Counted from the stretch's first letter, positions 1-7,762 are shown. The stretch: DNA of 15,524 bases from DATKDU01 sp035649415 (GCA_035649415.1 DASRJP010000051.1:1-15524); one strand, 5' to 3'. A program made the numbers and translations. Notes: a model not told the origin generated them from the sequence alone.

Positions 1-124
1 CTGCGTCTTCCATGAGCAACGACGACAGGGCCAGGCCAGCAAACCCCATCGCCGATCGCGTCATCAGCTCGCGCCGCGAGATCAGATCGGTGAGGTAGCG
101 GGCGGTAGGAGTCGTCTGCGGCAT
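1..124 (-). CDS. DUF1501 family protein, N-terminal fragment
   Basis: Only the first 41 codons lie in the window; the gene runs off the left edge. The ATG is at 124-122. The product begins MPQTTPTARYLTDLISRREL and continues with a short hydrophobic stretch (GFAGLALSSLL). This twin-arginine-like start (SRREL..RS..GF) followed by a small hydrophobic segment and an acidic residue is the usual N-terminus of planctomycete DUF1501 proteins, which are related to the sulfatase/alkaline-phosphatase fold and carry a Tat-type leader. The start lies 6 bases after the stop of the PSCyt1/DUF1549/DUF1553 gene. That is the standard pairing of these two families, so I infer co-transcription and probably a shared extracytoplasmic function. 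The molecular function of DUF1501 is not established. The call rests on the N-terminal pattern plus context, because the catalytic part is not visible. Confidence 0.8.
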   Translation of the reverse strand, partial: MPQTTPTARYLTDLISRRELMTRSAMGFAGLALSSLLMEDA

Positions 125-130
125 TGCTGG

Positions 131-2767
131 TCAGTGGATGAAAAGAAACTCGTTGCTATTGAGGAGCACCAGTGCCGCCTGCGTCCAGGCCGCCTTCTCC
201 GCCTCTTGGCGCGGACCGCTGGCGGCCGTGGCGGCTCCGTCGCCAAGCCTTTCCTTGACGATCGCTGCCAGAAAATTCTCCAGCGCCTGTCGCTCGGTTG
301 GCCTGGCTGCCCGGGAATAAACGAGCCGCCAGGCAAATTCAGTTCGTACCTCTTCCGCGGTCGGCGCTTCGCGCAGGATTCTCTCCGCCAGCGCGCCGGC
401 CGACTGCTCGGCAAACGGGCCGTGGAGCAAGGCCAGTGCCTGGAGCGGTACGATTGAGCTGGGCCGCTCGGGGCAGTTGATCTCCATCATCGGCACGTCG
501 AACAGATCGAGCATTGTCACATGCTGGCTGCGGCGGACTTGCAGGTACACGCTGCGCCGATTGCCGGCCGCGTCGTCGGCAGTCAGTACGGAGCCATCAC
601 CTTGGGCCGCCACGACGGAAGGGGGCCCGAACATCGGTCCGTTCAGCTTGCCTGCGACCATCAGCGTGCTATCGCGCAGCATCTCGCCAGTCAGCCGCTG
701 CGCCCGCCAGCGGCCGAGCAGCACGTCGTCGGGATCGGCGGCCACTGTTGGCGGCGACGCTTCGGATGATTGCCGCCAGGCGGTCGAGGTGAGCAGTCGG
801 CGGTATAGCGTCTTCTGGCTCCAGCCTCGCTCGGCAAACTCGACGGCCAGCCAATCGAGCAGCTCGGGATGCGTTGGCCGAGCGCCCGAACGGCCAAAGT
901 TGGCCGGCGTCGGCACAATGCCGCGGCCGAAGAGCTTGGCCCACACGCGGTTGACGTGGACGCGGCTGGCGAGCGGATTCTTGGCGTCGATGATCCACTT
1001 GGCCAAGGCCGTGCGCCGACCAGTCGTCTTATAGCCGGCTTGAGGTGCGAACTTGTAGTCGCGGCCGGCGAGCACCTCGGGAATCATCGGCTCGACCACG
1101 GTCCCTGGTTTGTCGTAGTCCCCGCGAATCAGCAGGTTGCACGGCGCCGGCTTGTCATCATGGTCCGCGAGCCCCCGCACGAGGACAATTTGCTGCTTGA
1201 GTGCCGTCTCGGAAGCGACCGCCGCCTGAATCTTGGCCGATTGCTCGCCGTACTCTCTGCTCCACGCCGCCAGGTCCTTCTCGGCCAGCGAAAGCTGCGG
1301 CGCATGTTGCGCCACGAGCGATTTCTGCTCGTCGGTCCGCTTGTCGGCCGCTGCCGCGAGCGCCGCAGTGAGCTTTTCCACGAGAGCCACGTCGCTCGCT
1401 TTGTCGCCGAGCACTTCCATGACTCGCTTTTTGCGGTATCGGGCCGTCAAGTCCGCAAGCTCGGCATTCAGCTCGCCAATTCGCTTGTCCACTTTCTGAT
1501 TGTGTTCGTTGATCCGCGTCTCCTCGGCCTCAGTTGCGAGCGGAATGCCGCGGACTTCCGACGGCTGCCAGCGCGCCGGGTCGAGGGCCGGGCGGAAGAT
1601 GGCTTGCAAGGCGTAGTAGTCCCGCTGCGGGACCGGATCGTATTTGTGAGCGTGGCAGCGGCAGCACTGCATCGTCAGGCCGAGCAGCGACGTGCTGACA
1701 ATCTGCACCGTGTCAGCCATCACCTGGTGGATTTCGTTTGGCTCGGTGTAGCCGGGGTACGTCGGGTCGCTGGCGGTACGCAAAAAACCAGTTGCCGCCA
1801 GTTGCCGCTGCATCGTCGGCGTCAGCTCTTCGGCTCGCCGCCAATCGGACAGTTCGTCGCCGGCAAGTTGTTCCAGCAGAAACTGGTCGTACGGCACGTC
1901 GGCATTCAGGGCCCAGATCACATAGTCGCGATAGCGCCACGCCTGCGGCCGCAGGCGGTCGGCGGCCAGATAGCCGTCCGAGTCGGCATAGCCTGCAACA
2001 TCGAGCCACTGCCGCGCGGCGTGCTCGCCAAAGCGCGGGGAAGCGAGCAGCCGATCGACCAGCCGCTCATAGGCGTCGGGGCTCCTATCCGCCAGGAAAT
2101 CGTCGCGATCGGCCAGCGTCGGCGGCAGACCGGTAATGGAAAACGTCGCCCGCCTCAGCATCGTTTCGGGCGAAGCATCTGCGGCAAATGAGATTCCCTT
2201 CTCTTCGAGCCGCGCCAAGAGCAGCGCATCGACCTCCGTGCGGGCGCGGTCCGCATTATTTACCAGCGGCAGCGCCGGCCTCACCGCCGGCTGGAACGAC
2301 CAGAATTTCCGATCATCGTCGGTCACGCGGCTGGCGATCTCCTCCTGCGGCAGCGGCTGCTCCTTTTCTCCGGCCAACGGCGCTCCGGCCACGATCCAGC
2401 GGCGGATCATGTCCTTATGCCGAGCGTCGAGCGGCCCCTCCTCCTTCGGCGGCATTTCCCCCTTGTCGAGCTTCTGCCAGAGGAGACTCTCCTCCGGCTT
2501 CCCGGCGACGATGGCTGGGCCGCTGTCGCCCCCCTTGTCGAGCAAAAACTTCCGCCGCACGTCGAGCCCCGCTTCGAGCTTCCCCTCGCCGTGACACTTG
2601 GCACAGCGCGTTGCCAGGATCGGGGCGATTTGCTTCTCGAAGGTGACGGCGTTGTCGGGCGCAGTAGCGGGCGGCTCATCGGCCCAGACCTGCGGCACCG
2701 CGAACAGACAATGCACCGCCAAGACGACTGCCAGCGACGATCGACGCACTGTTCTGAAGGCGGTCAA
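131..2767 (-). CDS. Planctomycete cytochrome C: PSCyt1 + PSCyt2 (DUF1549) + PSD1 (DUF1553)
   Basis: This is a secreted three-domain protein of about 878 residues, numbered here from TTG 2767. A signal peptide covers residues 1-29, with cleavage after VWA. The PSCyt1 haem domain carries CAKCH at 55-59 and a distal GEMPP methionine near 105. DUF1549/PSCyt2 spans about 176-395, including LDVAGYADSDGY and a second CxxCH (CCRCH, 368-372) in a GLTMQCCRCHAHKYDPV context. A helical, charged linker of about 413-530 is probably coiled coil. DUF1553/PSD1 spans about 582-865 (ASRVHVNRVWAKLFGRGIV). I chose TTG 2767 because a purine-rich GGGGAG lies 8 bases upstream and the resulting N-terminus is a clean signal peptide. 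The in-frame TTG at 2791 would sit inside a palindrome. The DUF1501 gene follows after 6 bases. The family is common in planctomycetes and is thought to act in the periplasm or envelope, perhaps in polymer breakdown, but no reaction is proven. The family call is firm and the role is unknown. Confidence 0.95.
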   Translation of the reverse strand: MTAFRTVRRSSLAVVLAVHCLFAVPQVWADEPPATAPDNAVTFEKQIAPILATRCAKCHGEGKLEAGLDVRRKFLLDKGGDSGPAIVAGKPEESLLWQKLDKGEMPPKEEGPLDARHKDMIRRWIVAGAPLAGEKEQPLPQEEIASRVTDDDRKFWSFQPAVRPALPLVNNADRARTEVDALLLARLEEKGISFAADASPETMLRRATFSITGLPPTLADRDDFLADRSPDAYERLVDRLLASPRFGEHAARQWLDVAGYADSDGYLAADRLRPQAWRYRDYVIWALNADVPYDQFLLEQLAGDELSDWRRAEELTPTMQRQLAATGFLRTASDPTYPGYTEPNEIHQVMADTVQIVSTSLLGLTMQCCRCHAHKYDPVPQRDYYALQAIFRPALDPARWQPSEVRGIPLATEAEETRINEHNQKVDKRIGELNAELADLTARYRKKRVMEVLGDKASDVALVEKLTAALAAAADKRTDEQKSLVAQHAPQLSLAEKDLAAWSREYGEQSAKIQAAVASETALKQQIVLVRGLADHDDKPAPCNLLIRGDYDKPGTVVEPMIPEVLAGRDYKFAPQAGYKTTGRRTALAKWIIDAKNPLASRVHVNRVWAKLFGRGIVPTPANFGRSGARPTHPELLDWLAVEFAERGWSQKTLYRRLLTSTAWRQSSEASPPTVAADPDDVLLGRWRAQRLTGEMLRDSTLMVAGKLNGPMFGPPSVVAAQGDGSVLTADDAAGNRRSVYLQVRRSQHVTMLDLFDVPMMEINCPERPSSIVPLQALALLHGPFAEQSAGALAERILREAPTAEEVRTEFAWRLVYSRAARPTERQALENFLAAIVKERLGDGAATAASGPRQEAEKAAWTQAALVLLNSNEFLFIH

Positions 2768-2775
2768 GCGACGCT

Positions 2776-2781
2776 CTCCCC
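2776..2781 (-). promoter_or_regulatory. Shine-Dalgarno site that fixes a TTG start
   Basis: On the minus strand GGGGAG is followed after 8 bases by TTG (2767-2765). This is the best ribosome binding site near the start of the PSCyt1 gene and favours 2767 over the upstream in-frame TTG at 2791, which has no such site. It lies only two bases from the edge of the 2783-2813 palindrome, so folding of that palindrome in the mRNA could affect ribosome access. Confidence 0.6.
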
Positions 2782-2782
2782 T

Positions 2783-2813
2783 ATGGATCAACCATCGTCG
2801 ATGCTTGATCCAT
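2783..2813. promoter_or_regulatory. 31-base near-perfect palindrome in the leader of the cytochrome gene
   Basis: The outer arms ATGGATCAA (2783-2791) and TTGATCCAT (2805-2813) are exact reverse complements. The inner arms CATCG (2793-2797) and CGATG (2799-2803) are too, around a single central T at 2798. In total 14 of 15 base pairs match, with one C/C mismatch (2792/2804). It lies just upstream of the Shine-Dalgarno site and TTG start of the PSCyt1/DUF1549/DUF1553 gene. It could be an operator for a dimeric regulator, or an RNA hairpin controlling translation or mRNA stability. There is no U-run on the downstream side, so it is not a classical terminator. The structure is directly visible; the function is inference. 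Confidence 0.6.
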
Positions 2814-2880
2814 TATGGTCGGCGGCGGGTGTAGCACGCTAGTGCAGCCCGGGACGAACCGCAGGCGGCGGCCAGCGACA

Positions 2881-2916
2881 TTCGCTCGCCTGCGAAGCCA
2901 ATCCGCAACAAGCGGA
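2881..2916 (-). other. Two small stem-loops after the sialidase-like gene
   Basis: The spacer between the sialidase-like stop (2925) and the cytochrome gene holds no gene. It contains two short hairpins. The first pairs TCCGC (2902-2906) with GCGGA (2912-2916) around a 5-base loop. The second pairs TTCGC (2881-2885) with GCGAA (2892-2896) around a 6-base loop. Neither has a U-run, so termination is doubtful. They could be a weak terminator, an mRNA processing site or chance in GC-rich DNA. A further 4-bp stem GCAC/GTGC lies at 2834-2845. I see no convincing -35/-10 pair for the cytochrome gene here. Confidence 0.2.
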
Positions 2917-2924
2917 ATGGCAAA

Positions 2925-4634
2925 TCAGTCAACTTCCACCGTTGCCAAATCGACCAGGAAACCGGCCAGATCAGCGTCCGTGGCCAGCGATCGCAGACGC
3001 AGGTAGCAAAGTCCATTGGGAATGGGCGCGCGAGCCTTCAGCGGCGGCGCCACTGTGCGGTCGAGGGTGACCGTGCATTTGCCGGTCGTCTCCCAAGTCA
3101 TGGTCAACGTGTGCCATTTTCCGGGCGTCAGCACTACGCTGCTCCCGATTTGCCCGCTCGGTCCGATCAAGAGCGCTAGCGGCGACTTTTCTTCACCTGC
3201 GTCATCGCACGGGTCCCAAAATCGATCCGCCAGAGAAATCTGCGCGCCGCCAAAGCCCTCTTCGATTCGTAGCCGCAGCGTCAACGTGCCGCTCGCGCCC
3301 GCCGGAAAGTTCCACGTCGCTCCGTCTGCATCGCGCTCGTCGGGCCTGCGGATGTGCAGCGCCTTGGCCCCCGGTTTGTCGGGATGTTTAACGAGTTGGG
3401 CTCCCTGCACCCGGTCGCGCCAAAAGCCCTTGGCCGGGCCGAAGCCTTTGAAGACGTGCCACGCGTCCAGGCTGTCGAAGCTCGCTTCCGCGCGCTTCTC
3501 CAGCAGCCAGTCGGGATCGATCAGGAACCGCCGCCGCCGGTTCTCCCCCTGGCCGGAGACGAGTACGATCTTCCCATCCTTGGTGAGCGTCGCGTGCGGA
3601 TAGGCCGTGCCCCGGTCGCCAGTCTTGGGAGGAGAGCCATTGCGAGTCGGGTCCCGATATACCTCGCGAAAGCCGCGCCATGACTGCCCGTCGTCATCGC
3701 TGATTGCCGCGTGCAGCGCGTCGCGGCCCCCATAGACCCCGTCCTTTCCCACCCGAGGTGGCATTTCGCAGTTGTTCCAGAACATGACGATCCGCCCGTC
3801 AGGCAGCCGGATCGGAAATGCCGGTGAGTTGGATGAAGCAAACCGAGACGGCGTGGCCGCGGGCCACTGCGCGCCGTCCTCGGAAAACGATTCGTAGAGT
3901 ACGCCAGCCTGCGTGCGGATCAGCATCCACGCGCGGCCATCTTTCAGCTCGAGAATCGTCGGCTCGCACGCGCCGTAATTGCCGCCGTTGTAGCCGTCGT
4001 AACACGGCGAGGTCAGCTTCGCGGGCGTGCGCTGCCAAATTTTGCCGCCGTCATCGGAATAGACGGCCGTGGTCACACTCGGGCCAGTCGGCGGAGTGGT
4101 CGGGACGCCCGGCAGCCAGTCGGCAAACGGGGCGATGATCCGGCCGCTTCTAAGCTGCACAACCTGCTGGAGCGAGCCGCAGTAGCCCTCATAGATTCGC
4201 TGCGGCTCCGTCCACTGCGTGCGGCCATCCGTTGAGCGGACGTGATACAGGTCGATGAATCGATCGACGTTGGGCCTCCGCCCTTCACCGCGGACGCGGG
4301 GAATCACGAAGTGCAGTTCGCCGTCCTTATCCAAGAGCGGCATCGGCCCGCCCCACGGCGCAACATCGAGTGCCACAACTTCCTGCGGCTCCAACCACGT
4401 GCGGCCGTTGTCAATCGAACGCGAGCCGACAATCGAGACTTTGCCGCCGCCGCTCTTGCGGAGGAACGATTCGAGCGTGCCGTCGGGATACGTCACGGCG
4501 GCGCTGGCGTAGTTGATGCCAACCGCCTGGGCGTTGCCTGGACCAAGGTCGACGGGGGGCTGGGGCTGATTCTGCGCGGCGGTTATCCCACTAGCGGCCA
4601 AGACCATCGCCGCGGCGAGCGTCAGCGATCGCAT
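2925..4634 (-). CDS. Secreted sialidase (BNR/Asp-box) family protein with C-terminal lectin-like domain
   Basis: The product is 569 residues from the ATG at 4634. The signal peptide is about residues 1-20 (ends ITAAQ). The six-bladed propeller shows three clean Asp boxes of the form SxDxGxxW: SIDNGRTW (73-80), SDDGGKIW (193-200) and SDDDGQSW (312-319). Other sialidase-type features are GACEPTILELKDGRAWMLIR (about 221-240), NSPAFPIRLPDGRI and AYPHATLTKDGKI. Residues from about 385 to the end are beta-rich and look like a concanavalin/LamG-type jelly roll (GTLTLRLRIEEGFGGAQISL, PGKWHTLTMTWE). Exo-sialidases cleave terminal sialic acids, but many planctomycete members have unproven substrates and could act on other glycans. 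A GTG at 4649 would overlap the upstream TGA by 4 bases (GTGA) and add five residues. I prefer the ATG because the signal peptide then starts cleanly, 11 bases after that stop. It is probably co-transcribed with the molybdoenzyme upstream. Confidence 0.88.
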   Translation of the reverse strand: MRSLTLAAAMVLAASGITAAQNQPQPPVDLGPGNAQAVGINYASAAVTYPDGTLESFLRKSGGGKVSIVGSRSIDNGRTWLEPQEVVALDVAPWGGPMPLLDKDGELHFVIPRVRGEGRRPNVDRFIDLYHVRSTDGRTQWTEPQRIYEGYCGSLQQVVQLRSGRIIAPFADWLPGVPTTPPTGPSVTTAVYSDDGGKIWQRTPAKLTSPCYDGYNGGNYGACEPTILELKDGRAWMLIRTQAGVLYESFSEDGAQWPAATPSRFASSNSPAFPIRLPDGRIVMFWNNCEMPPRVGKDGVYGGRDALHAAISDDDGQSWRGFREVYRDPTRNGSPPKTGDRGTAYPHATLTKDGKIVLVSGQGENRRRRFLIDPDWLLEKRAEASFDSLDAWHVFKGFGPAKGFWRDRVQGAQLVKHPDKPGAKALHIRRPDERDADGATWNFPAGASGTLTLRLRIEEGFGGAQISLADRFWDPCDDAGEEKSPLALLIGPSGQIGSSVVLTPGKWHTLTMTWETTGKCTVTLDRTVAPPLKARAPIPNGLCYLRLRSLATDADLAGFLVDLATVEVD

Positions 4635-4645
4635 GGGGCAGTTTA

Positions 4646-5902
4646 TCACTTTACTTCGAGGTTCACTTCCTCGATGGCCGCGTGACCCGACTTGCGGAAG
4701 GGCCGTGGCAGCGGCTGGGCGATTCCTTTCTCATCGATCGTGCGAGAGCGGAGCGTGTATTGCCCCGCGGGGACGCCGGGGAGCAGGATCGCCCAGTGAA
4801 CTTTGCCTAGCCGCATCGGCCACGATCGCGGCTTGCCCGTATCGTCGAAGCCGAGAGTTCCCGCGGGAATTTTGTCGTCGGGCAATTCTCCGCCCCAGGA
4901 TTTGGGCGGCGAAAGAATCTCAGCGTCAATCCATGGCGCCGTTGAATAATACGGATCGTCCTCCGCCAGCGTCTCGCCATCGCGCGCGAGCCAGACCTGC
5001 ACTTTGGAAAGGCCGGAAATGCCGACCTGGGCGTAACCGGTAATCGGGATCAATTGGCCGGCCTTGATTTCCTTGGGCACACCGAGCGTTGCCGCGAACG
5101 ACTTGAGGGGACTATCGACGTCGTTATTGCCGTCGATATACGTGTCGTTGGCGGAGGCCAGGTTCGTCAGCACGACGTGCGAGAGCCATTTGATCGACTT
5201 GAAGCCGTAATGCTCCGGCACGACCATCCGCACCGGCCCGCCGCGCTGTGGCGAGAGCCAATGGCCGTTGAGCTTGTAGCACAGGATGACCGGCGGCAGA
5301 TCGAAAGGCTCCTCCAGCACACGGCCGATCGGCAGCGAGCTCTTGAACATCTGCTTTTCGTCGTCGTTGTGATATCCGTAATAGACGACCCGCCGCAGGT
5401 TCTCGCTCGGCCGCGTGCGCCAAATTACCTCTCGCAGCGGCACTCCCTCCCAAATGCCCATTCCCAGCGGGCAGCCGATATTGAGGCAGGTCATCACCTT
5501 GGCGAATTTCACCGCGTGCTTCTCGCCGAGCTCGAGGAGTCCTGCGAAATCGAGTGCCGTGTTGTCGGCCTTGTTTAGCGGCTTTCGCAGCTTGGGCGGA
5601 TTGGCCGGATCGGCAATCACTTCCAGCTTCCACGTATCGCGCGTCATGCCGACCTCGCGCATTTTTTCTTCCGGCAACGAGTGCGGCAGGGGCTTGCCGC
5701 GGGAGACGTCGCGAAAGTCCCTTAGCGGCGTGAAGAACGGCTCCAGCCTGGCGATGGCGTCAGCCAGCTCGGGGGACGGCGCAGCCGCCTGGCTAAGCCG
5801 CGGCACGAGGGCTGCGGCAGTTGCGCCGACTGCTCCCAGGCGAAGAAAGTGGCGACGGGAGGACCGCCAACGTTCGGACGACGTATCAACGATATTGTCC
5901 AT
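4646..5902 (-). CDS. Tat-exported molybdopterin-dependent oxidoreductase, sulfite oxidase family
   Basis: The product is 418 residues. A twin-arginine leader (SRRHFLRLGAVGATAAALVP, arginines 16-17) indicates export of a folded, cofactor-loaded enzyme to the periplasm. The molybdopterin domain covers about 85-270. It includes TCLNIGCPLGMGIWEGVPLREV (Cys139 is the likely Mo ligand, WEGVPL 151-156) and GGPVRMVVPEHYGFKSIKWL (221-240), which is typical of the family. A Mo-co dimerisation, Ig-like domain follows at about 280-390 (PITGYAQVGISGLSKVQVWL). There is no haem or cytochrome b5 domain, so electrons must go to a separate carrier. Family members oxidise sulfite to sulfate or act on other small oxyanions and sulfoxides. 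The usual CxGNRR around the Mo cysteine is changed here to CLNIGCPLG, so the substrate is uncertain. It lies 81 bases downstream of the cupin gene and just upstream of the sialidase-like gene, which it may overlap by 4 bases. The family call is strong; the specific reaction is not. Confidence 0.92.
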   Translation of the reverse strand: MDNIVDTSSERWRSSRRHFLRLGAVGATAAALVPRLSQAAAPSPELADAIARLEPFFTPLRDFRDVSRGKPLPHSLPEEKMREVGMTRDTWKLEVIADPANPPKLRKPLNKADNTALDFAGLLELGEKHAVKFAKVMTCLNIGCPLGMGIWEGVPLREVIWRTRPSENLRRVVYYGYHNDDEKQMFKSSLPIGRVLEEPFDLPPVILCYKLNGHWLSPQRGGPVRMVVPEHYGFKSIKWLSHVVLTNLASANDTYIDGNNDVDSPLKSFAATLGVPKEIKAGQLIPITGYAQVGISGLSKVQVWLARDGETLAEDDPYYSTAPWIDAEILSPPKSWGGELPDDKIPAGTLGFDDTGKPRSWPMRLGKVHWAILLPGVPAGQYTLRSRTIDEKGIAQPLPRPFRKSGHAAIEEVNLEVK

Positions 5903-5983
5903 TTTTTCTGCATCCTATGGGCCGCCGCGAGCGCCAGCCCTGAGCGACAAGTACCCTTAGCCGTGATTCTTATTGCCGCCGCT

Positions 5984-6367
5984 TCATTCGCAACCACATT
6001 CGGGCGCGACGGTCGCTGTTTTGCCGGCTGCCGAGTTGGGAATGAGGCAGAGAAATTTGAGTGGCGCCTGCCCCGTATTTCGAAACTGGTGGATTTCATC
6101 AGGGCGAACCAGGACCACATCGCCGGCTTTTAGCGAGTGCGATTTGTCCCCCTCGTAGACGACCCCTTCCCCTTCCAGCACGAACACTTCGTGCTCGTAG
6201 GGATGGAAATGCCGCGGCGTGTAGCCGCCCGGAGCCACCTCAAACTGCCGCATGGCGAAATTCGGCGTGCCGTCGCGCTTACCGAGGAGCCAACGGACGG
6301 AGCAGCCGCGCGAGCCTTCCATCTCGACGGGCTGCTGGGGGACCTCTTGGTAGTGGCTGACCTTCAT
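5984..6367 (-). CDS. Small single-domain cupin
   Basis: This is a 127-residue cytoplasmic protein with no signal peptide. Both conserved cupin motifs are intact. Motif 1 is PRHFHPYEHEVFVLEGEG (about 51-68), with metal ligands His53, His55 and probably Glu60. Motif 2 is GDVVLVRPDEIHQFRN (82-97), with His93. This gives the usual 3-His/1-Glu metal site in one conserved beta-barrel. Small cupins of this kind include dioxygenases, isomerases and ligand sensors, and nothing here decides among them. The C-terminus ends APECGCE; the Cys-x-Cys pair is not part of the cupin fold and could bind metal or be incidental. The gene lies 162 bases after the HEAT-repeat gene and 81 bases before the molybdoenzyme on the same strand, so co-transcription with the latter is possible but not certain. 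Confidence 0.9.
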   Translation of the reverse strand: MKVSHYQEVPQQPVEMEGSRGCSVRWLLGKRDGTPNFAMRQFEVAPGGYTPRHFHPYEHEVFVLEGEGVVYEGDKSHSLKAGDVVLVRPDEIHQFRNTGQAPLKFLCLIPNSAAGKTATVAPECGCE

Positions 6368-6529
6368 CGGACGCGTAAAAGGTGTCGGGGTGTGAGAGAT
6401 TGGGAGTGTGTGGAGCGGGAGCCGGCAAATGCGTCAGCGCACGCTGGGTGTGCGTCGTGCCTTCTAAACTGGTACCCTCACACCCGCATACCCTAATACG
6501 TACATGGTGTGGCTGCTCACCTCTGTCCC
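6368..6529. other. 162-base spacer with GTGTG-rich motifs and a 9-bp inverted repeat
   Basis: No gene is visible here. The stretch lies downstream of the HEAT-repeat gene and upstream of the cupin gene. GGGTGTGAG (6388-6396) is the exact reverse complement of CTCACACCC (6477-6485), 80 bases apart. ACCCT occurs twice (about 6474 and 6489), followed by the small palindrome TACGTA. The texture (GTGTG and CACAC runs, few codon-like patterns) differs from the flanking genes. It could hold the cupin promoter, a degenerate small repeat element, or nothing. No clear -35/-10 pair was found for the cupin. Confidence 0.25.
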
Positions 6530-7762
6530 CTACTCCTGCCGCGACAGCGTATTGGTCCCGCGTCGCGCTTCGGCTTGCTTCTCCTGGTGGTACCAGTAGC
6601 GCCACTGCTGTTGATCGAACCCAAAACCTGACTGTCCGCTGAGCGTGCGCAGCGCATCGAGCACCTGCGGGTTCTGCACCCGCACGATCTGCACTTGCGG
6701 TCCCTCGCCCTTGGTGATGTTCGCACTGCCGTCGGAGCCGAACGTCGCCGCCGTGGCGTCGGGGCTCATTCCGTTTTTTCCGGGCAGGACGCGCTGGTGA
6801 ACCGTCACCAGGGCGTCGATCAGCGGCGAGACTGCTGCTCGGTCGCCGATCTGCGCCAGGGCCGCCGCCGCCCGATTCACGCGCTCGTTGCTGGCGTCCT
6901 TCAGCGAGTCGATATACTCGTCCGCCAGCCGCGGCACTTGCAGCGCCATGAGCTTATTCAGGCAGTAGTAGAACATTTCTGTGTCGGCATCGTTCAGCGA
7001 CGCATGGATCAAAAACGACACCGATTCCCGCGTGTTGATGTTTGCCAGCACGTCGGCATACAAGGTTTTGACGGCACGGACTCGCTCTCGGCGAAACATG
7101 TCACTCAGAGGTCCCACAGCGAGCGGATCGTCAATGGCGCGAATCGACTCCGTCGCCAGGTGCGCCTTGTCGGTACCGAGCATCTTTCGCCACCGCTGGA
7201 GCCTGACGAGCCATTCCTTCTCCAGCAATTCGCGCTTGTTCTTGCGCTCGAGCAGCTCGATCTCCTGCGGACGCCGCCAGCGCCCGCGATAAAGCTCGTA
7301 ACCCTCGTCCCGCCGGTGCCCCTCTTTGGTGACCCATTGACCGCCGATGGAGACGTATCCGAGCAGGGCCCGCGCCTGCCGGTGGTTGGAATCCAGTTCG
7401 ATGATCCGCTCCAAGTGTTTCCGCCATTGGGCGTCAAGCCGGTGCTGCCGGCACCACTGGGCCAGCTGCCACTGATCGTCCACATTGTCGCCAAAAGTGG
7501 GGGCAATCCGCTCGTACTCCGCTTCGACGGGCAAGAGACGCACATGCTCGCGGACCTGAGTCGGCCCAAGGTTGACGGTCACACCGGCCTTGGTGCGCAC
7601 GACGTACTGCTTCAGCGGCAATTCGTCACGGTTGACCCATTCCCCTTCGATCTGACCGCCGCTCGCCAGCAGAAACGTGTCGGCAGCCGCCGGCCGCACT
7701 AGCACCAATAGGAGCCAGCCGGACAGTCCCGCGCTTGCAAGTTGGCGGACTAGAAAAGCCAT
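6530..7762 (-). CDS. Exported HEAT-repeat protein of planctomycete type
   Basis: The product is 410 residues. The N-terminal hydrophobic segment (about 8-27, ending RPAAA) is a signal peptide. Residues 28-80 form a beta-rich module (DTFLLASGGQIEGEWVNRDE...) of the kind seen in planctomycete proteins that start with 'xGGxIxGxW'. Residues 95-145 contain WQLAQWCRQHRLDAQWRKHL and ARALLGYVSIGGQWVTKEG, the recurring 'WC..H.L...HL..I.ELD..H..AR..LGY' helical unit. Residues 165-195 are highly charged helix. Residues 205-320 hold HEAT-like helical pairs (SIRAIDDPLAVGPLSDMF, SNERVNRAAAALAQIGDRAAVSPLIDAL). A low-complexity stretch and a Gln/Tyr/Trp-rich tail follow. There are no catalytic motifs, so it is probably a protein-protein scaffold in the periplasm. 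The start at ATG 7762 is well placed before the signal peptide. A promoter candidate lies at 7841-7870. Confidence 0.85.
   Translation of the reverse strand: MAFLVRQLASAGLSGWLLLVLVRPAAADTFLLASGGQIEGEWVNRDELPLKQYVVRTKAGVTVNLGPTQVREHVRLLPVEAEYERIAPTFGDNVDDQWQLAQWCRQHRLDAQWRKHLERIIELDSNHRQARALLGYVSIGGQWVTKEGHRRDEGYELYRGRWRRPQEIELLERKNKRELLEKEWLVRLQRWRKMLGTDKAHLATESIRAIDDPLAVGPLSDMFRRERVRAVKTLYADVLANINTRESVSFLIHASLNDADTEMFYYCLNKLMALQVPRLADEYIDSLKDASNERVNRAAAALAQIGDRAAVSPLIDALVTVHQRVLPGKNGMSPDATAATFGSDGSANITKGEGPQVQIVRVQNPQVLDALRTLSGQSGFGFDQQQWRYWYHQEKQAEARRGTNTLSRQE

Noticed and set aside
869..2191. Long plus-strand open frame opposite the cytochrome gene
   Set aside because: It is antisense to a gene with clear domains, its translation is Arg/Leu/Val-rich without motifs, and long antisense frames are expected in GC-rich DNA.
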